Assembly (NCBI RefSeq): GCF_018274385.1
Contig: NZ_JAAFYZ010000064.1
Coordinates: forward strand, 1-45,656
Length of the DNA stretch: 45,656 nt
Source of the DNA: Catenulispora pinistramenti
GTDB lineage: Bacteria; Actinomycetota; Actinomycetes; Streptomycetales; Catenulisporaceae
Direction of reading: 5' to 3'
Of this stretch, positions 25,171 to 33,389 are shown one piece after another. Below the pieces are notes generated by a model that did not search any database, was not told the origin of the DNA, and was given only the letters and a program-made list of their open reading frames with translations. The translations under genes were made by a program, and so were the position numbers. The stretch's first letter is position 1; every line of letters starts with the position of its first letter.

Positions 25171-25431
25171 ATGCCCAGCTGGACCGCGCCAGTCCTGCTC
25201 GCCGTCCTCGGCGTGCTGGTGGTCGTTCTCATCGACTCTGGACGAGGGCGTGGCCCGCGTTCCGACGATGAGCACTGGTTTGGCGGGCTCATCTATTACA
25301 ACCGCGGCGATTCCCGGACCGTCGTTCCCAAACGCTACGGGTTCGGCCGAACTCTGAATTACGCTCGCCCGCTCGCGTGGGTTCTCACGGTGCTGCCCAT
25401 CGTGATCGGCGCCGTAGCGGCGCACAAGTAG
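25171..25431 (+). CDS. DUF5808-like small membrane protein
   Basis: An 86-residue protein with membrane helices at about 5-22 and 67-84. Between them lies the conserved block DDEHWFGGLIYYNRGDSR, VPKRYGFGRTLN, ARPLAW, which I recognise as DUF5808; its function is unknown. No Shine-Dalgarno sequence precedes ATG 25171, while a TAGTCT hexamer ends six bases before it, so the mRNA could be leaderless; a matching -35 is not clear. It diverges from the LysE gene. Confidence 0.85.
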   Translation: MPSWTAPVLLAVLGVLVVVLIDSGRGRGPRSDDEHWFGGLIYYNRGDSRTVVPKRYGFGRTLNYARPLAWVLTVLPIVIGAVAAHK

Positions 25432-25473
25432 CGCTGAGGGCCCTGGTACCCATCGTCCTTTTCGGGACGCCAT

Positions 25474-25510
25474 CGACACCGACACCGACACCGACAGCGA
25501 CACCGACAGC
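25474..25510 (+). repeat. CGACAC hexamer repeats
   Basis: About six tandem CGACAC/CGACAG hexamers lie between the DUF5808-like gene and the beta-propeller gene. The same hexamer appears in the N-terminal repeat of the GH13 gene, but here it is noncoding. Confidence 0.8.
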
Positions 25511-25602
25511 GCTGCGCCGATCGGGTGAGGGTCCCGGACGGATCGAGTTCGTCACTTAGCCTTTTCGTGACGATTCGAGACGTACCCAAGGGAGTCGGCT
25601 GC

Positions 25603-26805
25603 ATGGAAAGACGCGCACTGGGACGGTACCTGGCGGCATCCACCTTTGCGGCACCGTTCCTGGGCGCCGTGACCGAGGCCGCGCCGGCCGTGGCGGCGAC
25701 GGCCGACCGCATGCCGACAGCTCAGCTGCCTCCCGCGCCGAAGCCGTCACGCCGTTCAGCTGCGGAGTACCTGCTGCCCGACGCCGAACAGACCCACGAG
25801 ATGCTCTTGGTGCCGGGCACCGGAACCCTGCTGATCACCCAGATGAAGCCCAGCGGGATCGTGAAGGTGACGCTGGGATCCGATGGGACACCGGCACAGA
25901 TCTATGGCTTCCCGCTCGGCGCCGCCGATGCGGACGCACATGGTCTGAGCCCGTCCCGCGCGTACCCCGGACTCGTTTGGTGCACCCTGGAACACGCTGG
26001 AAAGCTGCTCCTGCTGGATCCCCGCCCGAACCAGCCCGGCCAGGCCCCCGCGGTGGTACGCACGATCGACGTGCCGACCGGGGCCGCCGGCCCGCACTCC
26101 ATCGGTGAATACGGCCCGGACCTGTGGGTCACGTGCAAGTTCAGCGACCAAGTCCTGCGTATCAACCACAGGCAGCCGTCCCTGTACACGCTCTACCCCA
26201 CCCGGCCCCACCCGGCGTTCGTCGCCCAACGTCCCGGCACGGACGAGTTCCTCGTCAGCCAGGACCAGGCCAATGCCCTGATGGCCGTCGACACCCGGAC
26301 CGGGCAGACCCGGCAGATCCCGATCCCGCCGGAAGCGGGGACCACGCCGGTGGGGCTGATCGCGGGCCCCGACGGGTCGGTCTGGACGACACTGCTGGGC
26401 AGCCAGCAGCAAGGCACCGGAACCTTCGGACGTATCGACGCCCACGACACCTTCACCTGGTACCGGCTCCGCACGCCGGCCGCGACCCGTGCCGGACTGC
26501 TCCACCTGGCGTTCCCCGACACGCCGCCCTTCACCCACGTCTGGCTGCTGGGCTCCTCCATCATCAACCCGAACAGCTACGACCAGCTCGTGCGGGTTGC
26601 CTTCGACAACGGCTTCCAAGACATCACCGCCGAACAGTGCGTCGCCCTGCCCACGCAGTTGTGCAAGGCACACCGCGTCCTGCTCCTCAGAGACAGCGTC
26701 CTCGCCACCGAACTCACCACCGCCACCATCACCCAGGTAACCAGCGCCTCATTCGCGAACTGGAACCGCCCCACCAGTACGCTGCCCGACCCCGCAGACG
26801 ACTGA
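25603..26805 (+). CDS. Secreted Vgb/SMP-30-like beta-propeller protein
   Basis: A 400-residue protein with an N-terminal export signal (1-33, AAPAVAA). The rest shows repeated blades such as GPHSIGEYGPDLWVTCKFSD, HPAFVAQRPGTDEFLVSQDQ and TPVGLIAGPDGSVWTTLLGS, typical of the virginiamycin-B-lyase/SMP-30 propeller group. Vgb itself opens streptogramin B rings, but most relatives are uncharacterised, and export speaks against a simple resistance role. ATG 25603 follows AAGGGAG; longer in-frame starts only add sequence running back into the upstream repeat region. No co-transcribed neighbour is evident. Confidence 0.8.
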   Translation: MERRALGRYLAASTFAAPFLGAVTEAAPAVAATADRMPTAQLPPAPKPSRRSAAEYLLPDAEQTHEMLLVPGTGTLLITQMKPSGIVKVTLGSDGTPAQIYGFPLGAADADAHGLSPSRAYPGLVWCTLEHAGKLLLLDPRPNQPGQAPAVVRTIDVPTGAAGPHSIGEYGPDLWVTCKFSDQVLRINHRQPSLYTLYPTRPHPAFVAQRPGTDEFLVSQDQANALMAVDTRTGQTRQIPIPPEAGTTPVGLIAGPDGSVWTTLLGSQQQGTGTFGRIDAHDTFTWYRLRTPAATRAGLLHLAFPDTPPFTHVWLLGSSIINPNSYDQLVRVAFDNGFQDITAEQCVALPTQLCKAHRVLLLRDSVLATELTTATITQVTSASFANWNRPTSTLPDPADD

Positions 26806-26888
26806 CACGCACAGCTGCTGAAGCCGGCCCGGCCACGGGAACCCTGATCATCGGCCACGCTGGGTCGTGAAGCGATCACGTAAAGTCG

Positions 26889-26917
26889 TTGACCGCGTGG
26901 TCGGAAATCAGTATTTT
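26889..26917 (+). promoter_or_regulatory. Promoter giving a leaderless mRNA
   Basis: TTGACC (26889-26894), a 17-base spacer and TATTTT (26912-26917) match a sigma-70-like promoter. Seven bases after the -10 lies the A of ATG 26925, and no ribosome binding site is present, so transcription should begin at the start codon itself. Confidence 0.75.
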
Positions 26918-26924
26918 TACATCT

Positions 26925-27992
26925 ATGTCACTACCTACCGAACCCATCGGCAGCATCCCGCGCTCCGCCGAACTCCTTGGCGCCCTGTCAGCCCACGAAG
27001 CGGGGCAGCTGGGGTCGCAAGACCTTGCCGGTGCGGTCGATCAGGCCGTTGCCGAGACGATCGAGCGGCTTCGGGCCGCGGGGTCGCCGGTCGTCACCGA
27101 CGGCGAGCAGGGCAAGCCGAGTTTCGCCACCTATCCGATCGCGGGGCTGAAAGACCTCAGTCCGGACGGGGTCGTCATTCCTTTCGCTGACGGACACGTG
27201 CGTCAGCTTCCGTATCTCACCGCCGGGCCGTTCCGCTACCAGCAGCGTGCCGACGGGTATCTGAAGGCCGCTCTCGCGCATGCGGCGGGGACCCCGGTCA
27301 AGCAGGCCGTCATCGCGCCTTCGGCGCTGAGTCTGCTCTATCCGGCCGAGGGGATCGCCGGCTATTCGCGGGAGCAGTTCCTCGCCGATCTTGCCGATGA
27401 GGCCGAGGCCGACATTCGCGGGTGCCTGGACGCCGGGGCCCACAAGGTGCAGCTCGACTTCACCGAGGGGCGGCTCTCGCTCAAGCTCGATCCGAGTGGG
27501 GGAGTGCTCCAGGAGTTCATCGCGCTCAACAACCGGGTGCTGGACAGGTTCAGCGAGGCTGAGCGGGCCCGGATCGGGGTGCACACCTGCCCGGGCGGCG
27601 ATCAGGACTCCACCCACAGCCTCGACGTCGACTACGCCGACCTGCTTCCGCAGCTGTTCCGCCTCCACGTCGGCTCGTTCTACGTCCAACTCGCCAGCGA
27701 GGCCGACCCCGACCGGGTCCTGACCGCCATCGCGGCGGAGCTGCCGGAGTCGGCCACCGTGTTCGTCGGCGTCATCGACCCGATCGATCCCCGGGTGGAG
27801 ACGCCCGAGGAAGTCAAGGACCGAGTCCTGAACGCGGCCCGCTATATCCCGGTCGAGCGCCTGGGCACTTGCGACGACTGCGGGTTCTCGCCGTTCGCCG
27901 ACGACACCTCCACCTCGCGGGATTTGGCCTTCGCGAAGATCGCCGCGCGGGTCGCGGGCACCGCGCGCGCCGCTGAACAGCTGGGGGTGTAG
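26925..27992 (+). CDS. MetE C-terminal-like cobalamin-independent methyltransferase
   Basis: A 355-residue protein equal to the catalytic C-terminal barrel of MetE without the N-terminal half. Zinc ligands are visible as H220 and C222 in IGVHTCPGGD and C319 in TCDDCGFSPF; IGSIPRS at the N-terminus and QLDFTEGRLSL fit the family. Such short MetE-like proteins transfer methyl groups to thiols, but the donor (methyl-folate, methylcobamide or a small corrinoid protein) differs between groups, so methionine synthesis is not certain. There is no ribosome binding site; the promoter predicts a leaderless message. A hairpin follows the stop. Confidence 0.88.
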   Translation: MSLPTEPIGSIPRSAELLGALSAHEAGQLGSQDLAGAVDQAVAETIERLRAAGSPVVTDGEQGKPSFATYPIAGLKDLSPDGVVIPFADGHVRQLPYLTAGPFRYQQRADGYLKAALAHAAGTPVKQAVIAPSALSLLYPAEGIAGYSREQFLADLADEAEADIRGCLDAGAHKVQLDFTEGRLSLKLDPSGGVLQEFIALNNRVLDRFSEAERARIGVHTCPGGDQDSTHSLDVDYADLLPQLFRLHVGSFYVQLASEADPDRVLTAIAAELPESATVFVGVIDPIDPRVETPEEVKDRVLNAARYIPVERLGTCDDCGFSPFADDTSTSRDLAFAKIAARVAGTARAAEQLGV

Positions 27993-28014
27993 CGGTTCCC
28001 AGCCGGTGGTGAGC

Positions 28015-28052
28015 ATCGCGGCGCATGGCAGTGGGATGTCGTGCGCCGCGAT
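28015..28052 (+). terminator. Hairpin terminator after the MetE-like gene
   Basis: ATCGCGGCGCA (28015-28025) pairs perfectly with TGCGCCGCGAT (28042-28052) around a 16-base loop, 22 bases after the stop codon. It lies between this gene and the convergent AraC gene. Confidence 0.75.
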
Positions 28053-28124
28053 AGGCCGGTGCGCGCCTTCAGGGCGGGTCACGGATAGTCACACTTGGTC
28101 CGCACTTAGGCCGCACCCCCGCCG

Positions 28125-28901
28125 CTATGCGGGAGTGGCCACTGGCTGCCGCGCGTCGTAGCGGTCCAGGACCACCGGCAGCGCCAGGAGCAGCGGCGGA
28201 TCGATCGGGCTGCAGGGGCGCAGGCGCAGGTCCACCATCGTGGTCTGGCCGCGCACGCTGTGCACCGGGCCTTCGCGGGCCACGAGGCGGGCGACGCGCG
28301 CCCCGTACCCGTCGATCGGGGCCTCGTCGGGGTTCACCGCGGCGGCGAAGATGTACCACTGGCCCTCGGGGACGCCGTCCAGCTGGAACGCCGTGTCGTT
28401 CTCGACGGTGGTGCAGGCGACCGGGAGGCGCTGGGGGATGGGGCCGTCGAAGACCCCGATGTACATCAGTGGTGCCTCGGTGCCGGGGGGCAGGCTCATC
28501 CAGCCGGCCATCGCGCCCACGGCTGCGTCGTCCTCGGGCGGGCGGCCGGCGGCGCCGGTGCTGGTACCGACGGCCAGGTCGGCCTGGGCGAAGCAGCGGT
28601 ACTGGATCGGGGTGACGCCGACGCTCTTGGTGAAGCGGCTGGTGAAGGTGCCGAGGCTGTTGTAGCCGACCATGTAGGAGATGTCGGTGACGGTCAGTTC
28701 GGTCGTCGTCAACAGGCCCTTGGCCCGCTGTAGGCGGATGGCGCTGAGGAATCTGCCGGGGGAGACGCCGGTGACCTCGCGGAAGGTGCGCGCGAAGTGG
28801 AACTGGCTCAGGATCGCGACGTCCGCCATGTCGGCCAAGGTGATCGGCTGGTCGTACTGTTCGTACAGGTAGTCCACAACGCGCTCGACAGCCTCGTTCA
28901 A
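28125..28901 (-). CDS. AraC-family regulator with C-terminal sensor-like domain
   Basis: A 258-residue regulator in which the two helix-turn-helix motifs are N-terminal (about 5-105; VAILSQFHFARTFREVTGVS, GYNSLGTFTSRFTKSVGV), the reverse of most AraC proteins. Residues about 125-245 form an unassigned domain (MYIGVFDGPIP, VPEGQWYIFAAAV, DPPLLLALP). A close relative with the same plan is at 38584-39351. The TTG start at 28901 is set by AGGAGGAACC directly before it. It lies downstream of AhpD-like and DUF1702 genes on the same strand. Confidence 0.88.
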   Translation of the reverse strand: MNEAVERVVDYLYEQYDQPITLADMADVAILSQFHFARTFREVTGVSPGRFLSAIRLQRAKGLLTTTELTVTDISYMVGYNSLGTFTSRFTKSVGVTPIQYRCFAQADLAVGTSTGAAGRPPEDDAAVGAMAGWMSLPPGTEAPLMYIGVFDGPIPQRLPVACTTVENDTAFQLDGVPEGQWYIFAAAVNPDEAPIDGYGARVARLVAREGPVHSVRGQTTMVDLRLRPCSPIDPPLLLALPVVLDRYDARQPVATPA

Positions 28902-29042
28902 GGTTCCTCCTGTGGTGCGCGACGGATCGCTGAGCGCCGTTCGGTCGGGACACGGGCCTGAACGTGCTGACGCAGTCGGGTCACCCCAAGCGTTACAGGA
29001 GTTGCAGGGCCTGGCTTCTTCCTGGTTGCCCTGCGCCGGGCG

Positions 29043-29609
29043 CTATGCCGACGGAGCCCTCCCGGCCAGGGGGAGATAGCCGTTGGCGACCACGACCTCC
29101 GCCACGGCCTCGTAGTCCTCGGCCCGGCCGGCGGGCAGGGTGCCGAGGCCGTCGACGTAGCGGTTGAACATGCAGAAGGCCGCCGCTATCAGCACCGTGT
29201 CGTGGATCTCCTCATCGCCCGCGCCCGCGGCGCGCGCGGTTTCGACCAGCTCCGCCGTCACCTTGCGGCCGCTTTCCGCCACCGCTTCGGCGATCCGCAG
29301 TAGCGCGGCCAGTTTGGGCGTGATCGGAGCCTGGTCGAGATCGGCGCGCACCTGGAGCACCAGCGGCATGCCCTGGTCCAGTTGCGCCGCGGCGAACGCG
29401 GAGTGCGAGTCGGTGCAGAACGCGCACTCGTTGCGGCTGGAGACGTAGGCGGCGATCAGCTCGCGCTCGCCGCGGCTGAGCGTGTTCTCGCCGCGCAGCA
29501 GGGTTTCGGCGAGGTCGGTCAGGGGCCCGGCGGTCAGGGGCCGGAACAGCAGGGGTCCGGTGATTCCGGGGAACAACTTCTCGTCCACGCCGAGTTCGAT
29601 GTGGGACAT
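29043..29609 (-). CDS. AhpD-like peroxidase-related protein (CMD family)
   Basis: A 188-residue protein of the carboxymuconolactone-decarboxylase/AhpD superfamily. The redox motif is E61-C62-A-F-C65-xxx-H69, as in AhpD, where the two cysteines and the histidine reduce peroxides; an LIAAYVSSRNE helix precedes it. Many members of the peroxidase-related subgroup have no proven substrate. GGAGG lies seven bases before ATG 29609. It is flanked on the same strand by DUF1702 and AraC genes. Confidence 0.88.
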   Translation of the reverse strand: MSHIELGVDEKLFPGITGPLLFRPLTAGPLTDLAETLLRGENTLSRGERELIAAYVSSRNECAFCTDSHSAFAAAQLDQGMPLVLQVRADLDQAPITPKLAALLRIAEAVAESGRKVTAELVETARAAGAGDEEIHDTVLIAAAFCMFNRYVDGLGTLPAGRAEDYEAVAEVVVANGYLPLAGRAPSA

Positions 29610-29792
29610 GGGGGTACCTCCGCGGAGTCTGCGCTGGGCCTTGCTCGACTCCGGTGACCGTAGCGCCGCGCGGCGAAGCCCGACTTCTCCCAGCTTGCGG
29701 TGATCGCGCGAACGACTGATGGCGATCGGCGACGGTGAACCGTCATCGCCGATCGCCGACCGCCTATTGCAGACCAGGGGCGGGCCCGGGCT

Positions 29793-30788
29793 TCACTGGA
29801 ACCGGAGCCGCACCCGGCGCCGGAACTCCTCGTAGGTCGCCAGCGAACCGTCCCGCGGCAGTTTCTGCGCGACGTCCTCGGCGATCTGCGAGGCCTCGGC
29901 CGCGCCGCAGCCGCAGAACTGCCGGGCCGCGGCCTCGTTCTCCGGCGTGATCAGGTTCGACACGTCGCGGGCGCGCAACGCGAACACCGCGCCCTGGGCC
30001 AGCTCGGGCCGGTACCGACCGGCCTTGGTCCACAACAGGTCCAGCGAGTCCGGCTCGACCCCGCCGGCGTAGGCCGCGGCCAGGCCGGCCCCGGACATCA
30101 GGTCCGGGCGCCGCTCGGGGCCGAATCGCTCCACGGCCTCCAGCAGCCGCTCGACGTCGCCGCCGTAGACGAACCACATCGCGCGCCCCACGCCCTGGTC
30201 CACCACGCGCTGGGTGATGGTGTGCGGAGCCGGCCAGCGGTAGCGCGCCGGCGCGTACTGCCCGTCGACCCACTTCCCGTGGTGGAAGAAGGCCATGTGG
30301 AATCCGTAGCCGTCCAGGATCAGCCCGCGCAGTGAGGGATGGTCCGGCAGCTTGCTCTGCCGCGGCAGCGCGCGCTTCCACATCGCGCCGGGCAGCCGGG
30401 CCAGTGCGAAGCCGAGGCCGATGTAGGCCATGAAGATGTGCCGGGAGCCGGGACCGTCGTCGTACCCGGGCCCGTTCAGGAAGCTCTCGGTGCGCCGCCG
30501 GCCCGGCAGCGGGGACATCACGTCGCGCATCGACAGGGCCATGACGGCCCCCTCGTACGCGAACCCGCGGTATTCCCGTTGCAGGGATTCCAGGCGGGCC
30601 ACGAGCCCGGCGTGGTCGCGCTGTTCGATGCCGAATTCGTATCCGATGATGAATTGCCGGGCGCTGGTCTCCAGTCGGGTGCGGGCTGGAGCGTGTCCGG
30701 TGTCGTATCCAAGCGTCTCGAAGCTTGTGCTCCCGAGGTCGGGGGCTGTCAGCAGCTTGCGGATCGAGCCGGCCATGGTGGCGGCCAC
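29793..30788 (-). CDS. DUF1702 family protein (copy 1)
   Basis: A 331-residue protein of the uncharacterised DUF1702 family. Conserved blocks shared with the second copy at 40024-41013 are RGFAYEGA, YIGLGFALARLP, DGYGFH, DQGVGRAMWF and SGAGLAAAYAGG. There is no signal peptide or clear membrane helix. DUF1702 genes occur in actinomycete specialised-metabolite clusters, some enediyne-related; no activity is established to my knowledge. GTG 30788 follows GAGAGGGG at proper distance and gives the same length as copy 2; ATG 30776 is the alternative. It is upstream of the AhpD-like and AraC genes and downstream of a DinB-like gene. Confidence 0.85.
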   Translation of the reverse strand: MAATMAGSIRKLLTAPDLGSTSFETLGYDTGHAPARTRLETSARQFIIGYEFGIEQRDHAGLVARLESLQREYRGFAYEGAVMALSMRDVMSPLPGRRRTESFLNGPGYDDGPGSRHIFMAYIGLGFALARLPGAMWKRALPRQSKLPDHPSLRGLILDGYGFHMAFFHHGKWVDGQYAPARYRWPAPHTITQRVVDQGVGRAMWFVYGGDVERLLEAVERFGPERRPDLMSGAGLAAAYAGGVEPDSLDLLWTKAGRYRPELAQGAVFALRARDVSNLITPENEAAARQFCGCGAAEASQIAEDVAQKLPRDGSLATYEEFRRRVRLRFQ

Positions 30789-30883
30789 GCGTGTCCCCTC
30801 TCCGAGTCGGTGCGGTCCGGTCCGCCCGCCGCCGGCGCCTGCCCGCCCCGTCGGGGCGGCGGGCGGGCAGCGGTGGGCGGCCC

Positions 30884-31684
30884 TCAGGCGTCCAGGGCGG
30901 CGAACTGCCCGGGCCGGCGGCCCTCCCCGGCCGGGCCGCGGTAGGCCTGGGCGACGTCCAGCCAGTGCGAGGCCTCGGCGCCGTAGGCGGTCAGGTCCAG
31001 GTCGGCACGGTGCCGGCGGCGCAGGATCAGCAGGCAGAAGTCCCAGGCCGAGCCGGTGACGTACTCCGCGGCGTCCTCCGGCCCGAAGGTCCACTTGGCG
31101 CCGGAGGGGGCGACCAGGTCCAGCCGGACCGGCTCGGTCGGCGGCTCCTCGCCGTGCGCGACATAGCCGAAGGCCCGGGTCAGCAGGCCGAAGTAGGTCA
31201 GGTGGACGATCCGGTCGGTGCGCTCGCGCTTGACCCGCAGCGCGTCGGCGACGTCCTGGCCGTGGCCGAACAGCTCCATGATCCCGGCGGTGGCCAGCAC
31301 GGAGGCCGGCAGCGGGGTCTGGAGCCAGGGCACCATCTGCCCCTCCATCGCGGCCAGCCCCTGGGCGCCCTTCTCCCGGTTGGTGCGCCAGCGCTGCAAG
31401 ACGGCCTCGGGGCTGTCGTCCATGTACTCGGCGAGCTTGGCGTCCACCGAGCCCTGGAAGTCCACCCGGGACGGGGCCGCCTCGATCTCGAAGGCCTCGG
31501 GGTCGGTCGAGGACAGCACCGCCAGGTGGGCGATGAAGGCCAGGTGGGCGATCTGGTGGCCGACGTTCCAGCCGGGCGAGGGGGTCGGGGTCGCCCAGCC
31601 GGCGCCGTCGAGGCCGGCGACCAGCCGGTCCAGCGCGTCCCCCTCGGCGGCCAGGTCGGCGTACACATCGTTCTGTCCGGTCAT
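30884..31684 (-). CDS. Mycothiol-dependent isomerase/DinB-like protein, TIGR03084 type
   Basis: A 266-residue protein of the maleylpyruvate-isomerase/DinB-like four-helix-bundle group. The first metal-ligand block is SPGWNVGHQIAHLAFIAHLA; the second is IMELFGHGQDVADAL near residues 135-150. The group binds a divalent metal and, where studied, uses mycothiol as cofactor. The C-terminal part carries an SCP2/MDMPI-C-like sheet (WTFGPEDAAEYVTG). ATG 31684 follows AAAGGGAT. It is followed after about 95 bases by DUF1702 and diverges from the SgcJ-like gene. Confidence 0.82.
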   Translation of the reverse strand: MTGQNDVYADLAAEGDALDRLVAGLDGAGWATPTPSPGWNVGHQIAHLAFIAHLAVLSSTDPEAFEIEAAPSRVDFQGSVDAKLAEYMDDSPEAVLQRWRTNREKGAQGLAAMEGQMVPWLQTPLPASVLATAGIMELFGHGQDVADALRVKRERTDRIVHLTYFGLLTRAFGYVAHGEEPPTEPVRLDLVAPSGAKWTFGPEDAAEYVTGSAWDFCLLILRRRHRADLDLTAYGAEASHWLDVAQAYRGPAGEGRRPGQFAALDA

Positions 31685-31991
31685 AGCGGATCCCTTTCCA
31701 CACGGAAATCGGCGCGAGCTGGCGGACACCGGTGCGCCCCGCCGGCGGCGCCGGGCCGCGGAACGGAGGTGAACGGGAGGCGTGCGCAGACGGGGCGCAC
31801 CGGGAATCCGAGTCGAGTATCTTGCCGGGCTTCACGGCCGGGCTTCTCCTGACGTGCGGAACCGCGCCGGCGGGCACGCGGCAATCCCGAAGATGCCGGC
31901 GCCCGGGCGGGGATCGGAGGATGGGACCGTGGCCGGCACCCGGCCGCCATCCTGATCCGATTTCGATCAACCCACTGCAAAGGCGGAAGAC
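31685..31991. promoter_or_regulatory. Divergent intergenic region, DinB-like / SgcJ-like
   Basis: A gap of 307 bases with no credible gene. It must hold the promoters for both directions, but no clear -35/-10 pair or symmetric operator was found. Confidence 0.4.
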
Positions 31992-32414
31992 ATGACCCAG
32001 ACCACCCCGGAGACCGCGGCCGACACCGCGGCGGTGCACGCGCTCGTCGACCAGCTCGAGGTCGCCTGGTCCGAGCACGACGCCAAGAAGTTCGCCGACC
32101 TGTTCGCGCCGGTCGGCACCGTGGTGCTGCCGGGCGACATCCTGCTCGACGGGCGCGCGCACATCCAGGGCTTCATGGCCCAGGCCTATCAGGGTCCTTA
32201 CAAGGGCACCAAGGTCACCGGCCGCCCGCTGGTCACCCACTTCCACACCGCCGACACCGCGATCATGGTCACCGAGGGCGGCGTGCTGGCCCCCGGCGAG
32301 ACCGAGGTGGCGCCGCAGCGCGCCATCCGGGCCACCTGGGTGTGCGTGCGGCTCCAGGGCAAGTGGCTGCTCGCCGCCTACCAGAACAGCCCGCTCAACG
32401 TGCCGGCGGCCTGA
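31992..32414 (+). CDS. SgcJ/EcaC-type SnoaL-like protein
   Basis: A 140-residue NTF2-fold protein of the SgcJ/EcaC (DUF4440-like) group: VHALVDQLEVAWSEHDAKKF, ADLFAPVGTVVLPGDILLDG, RAHIQGFMAQAY, then a sheet with WVCVRLQGKWLLAAYQNSP. SgcJ takes part in enediyne core maturation in the C-1027 cluster, but most homologues are unassigned. It diverges from the DinB-like/DUF1702 genes, another link to enediyne-type gene sets; no enediyne synthase is in the window. The long gene-free stretch with a 40-bp palindrome follows. Confidence 0.85.
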   Translation: MTQTTPETAADTAAVHALVDQLEVAWSEHDAKKFADLFAPVGTVVLPGDILLDGRAHIQGFMAQAYQGPYKGTKVTGRPLVTHFHTADTAIMVTEGGVLAPGETEVAPQRAIRATWVCVRLQGKWLLAAYQNSPLNVPAA

Positions 32415-32550
32415 CAGCGCTCCGGCGCCGTGGCGGCCGGGTGCCCGCGGCGGCCGGTCCGGATCCGGTCGGCCGGTGCGGGGCGGCGGCAGAGGGGCCG
32501 CCGCCGGCGTCGCGCGCGTGCCTTCGGCGCGGGTGCGGGCCGGCCGGTGC

Positions 32551-32590
32551 GGCGGATGGCCCGGACGTCATGACGTCCGGGCCATCCGCC
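32551..32590. terminator. Perfect 40-bp palindrome
   Basis: Each 20-base half is the exact reverse complement of the other, with no loop bases. It begins 136 bases after the SgcJ-like stop. As RNA it would make a very stable hairpin after minimal loop opening, so a terminator is likely; as DNA it could also bind a dimeric protein. Confidence 0.6.
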
Positions 32591-32686
32591 GTGCCCGAGA
32601 CGCCGCGGCGGGCGTGCGGGGAAGGGGTGCCGGTCCCTTGTACTCCGGCACTGTTTTGTCCCGCGCACACGGTGCCCGTTCCATCG

Positions 32687-32713
32687 CGGTGAGTTTCGCA
32701 CGCGAACCGAGTC
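32687..32713 (+). promoter_or_regulatory. Shared 13-base motif, copy A
   Basis: CGGTGAGTTTCGC followed at fixed distance by GAGTC, as in copy B before the sigma-factor gene (36678-36704). In this copy TTCGC-AC-GCGAA gives a small symmetry. No gene starts within 600 bases downstream on this strand, so what it controls is unclear. Confidence 0.4.
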
Positions 32714-33389
32714 TTCTTCTTAGCGCGCCCGGCCGGGGAGCGCGGCGGCGGCTGCCTCCGCCGCGGGACGAGACGCTCCTCGGCCGAGCCGTACGTACCC
32801 ATGCCGACTTTGCCGATCGGAGCCGAGAATCGAAAGCCTCGCGATGGAAGACATCTGTTCTGCCCCTGTCGGAACCGGGCAGCCGCGGGGAATCCCGGAG
32901 CCGGCCGGCTGACCTGCTGAGTGTCCCGGTGCCGCCGCCCCCGCCGCGGCCGCGGTCCGCGCCGCCGCCGTGCTCACCGGCGGCGCGATGACGCCGCCCG
33001 CGCCCACCCGCGCCGCTGCCCGCCCGAGATCGGCCGCCGGGGGAGTTGAGCACGTTGCGAGAAACGTCGGCCTCTTCGGTATCCGACGATGTAACTCGAC
33101 AGTAATCAAACCTTCGGCATCGCCACTGCCACCGGCAGCGGATTGACGACGGCGAACCCGCGCGTCGAGCGTCATCGCCCGCTGGATCGTCACCGAGGAG
33201 GCGATCGCCACCACAAGCCACAAACGATCGGTCCGCGCCGCCTCGGCATCCCTCTCGCCGCGGGGTCAGGCCGTCCTGGCCCTCGGCCGGGGCCGTAGTA
33301 GGGTCGGCTCCATGACGGCCCTGATCTGCAGCGGTCGGTTACGGCCCACTACAACCGGGTACTCTGAGATAATACTGAGGGGCCTCCCC

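Larger units (their letters stand above)
32415..33389. other. 975-base region without a convincing gene
   Basis: Reading frames here are low-complexity and antisense shadows. The stretch holds a perfect 40-bp palindrome (32551-32590), a 13-base motif shared with the sigma-factor upstream region (32687-32699), and a small hairpin CGTCGG/CCGACG (33065-33088). A 22-codon frame at 32844-32912 begins with ATG but is unsupported. The last part carries AGATAATACT just before the ribosome binding site of the next gene. Confidence 0.5.

Noticed and set aside
29793-32246. An 817-codon fusion of DUF1702 with upstream sequence
   Set aside because: The upstream part is an out-of-frame shadow of the DinB-like and SgcJ-like genes. 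DUF1702 has its own GTG with a good ribosome binding site at 30788.
32844-32912. A 22-codon ATG frame downstream of motif copy A (possible small peptide)
   Set aside because: No good ribosome binding site, no family match and no partner gene for peptide modification; too short to support.
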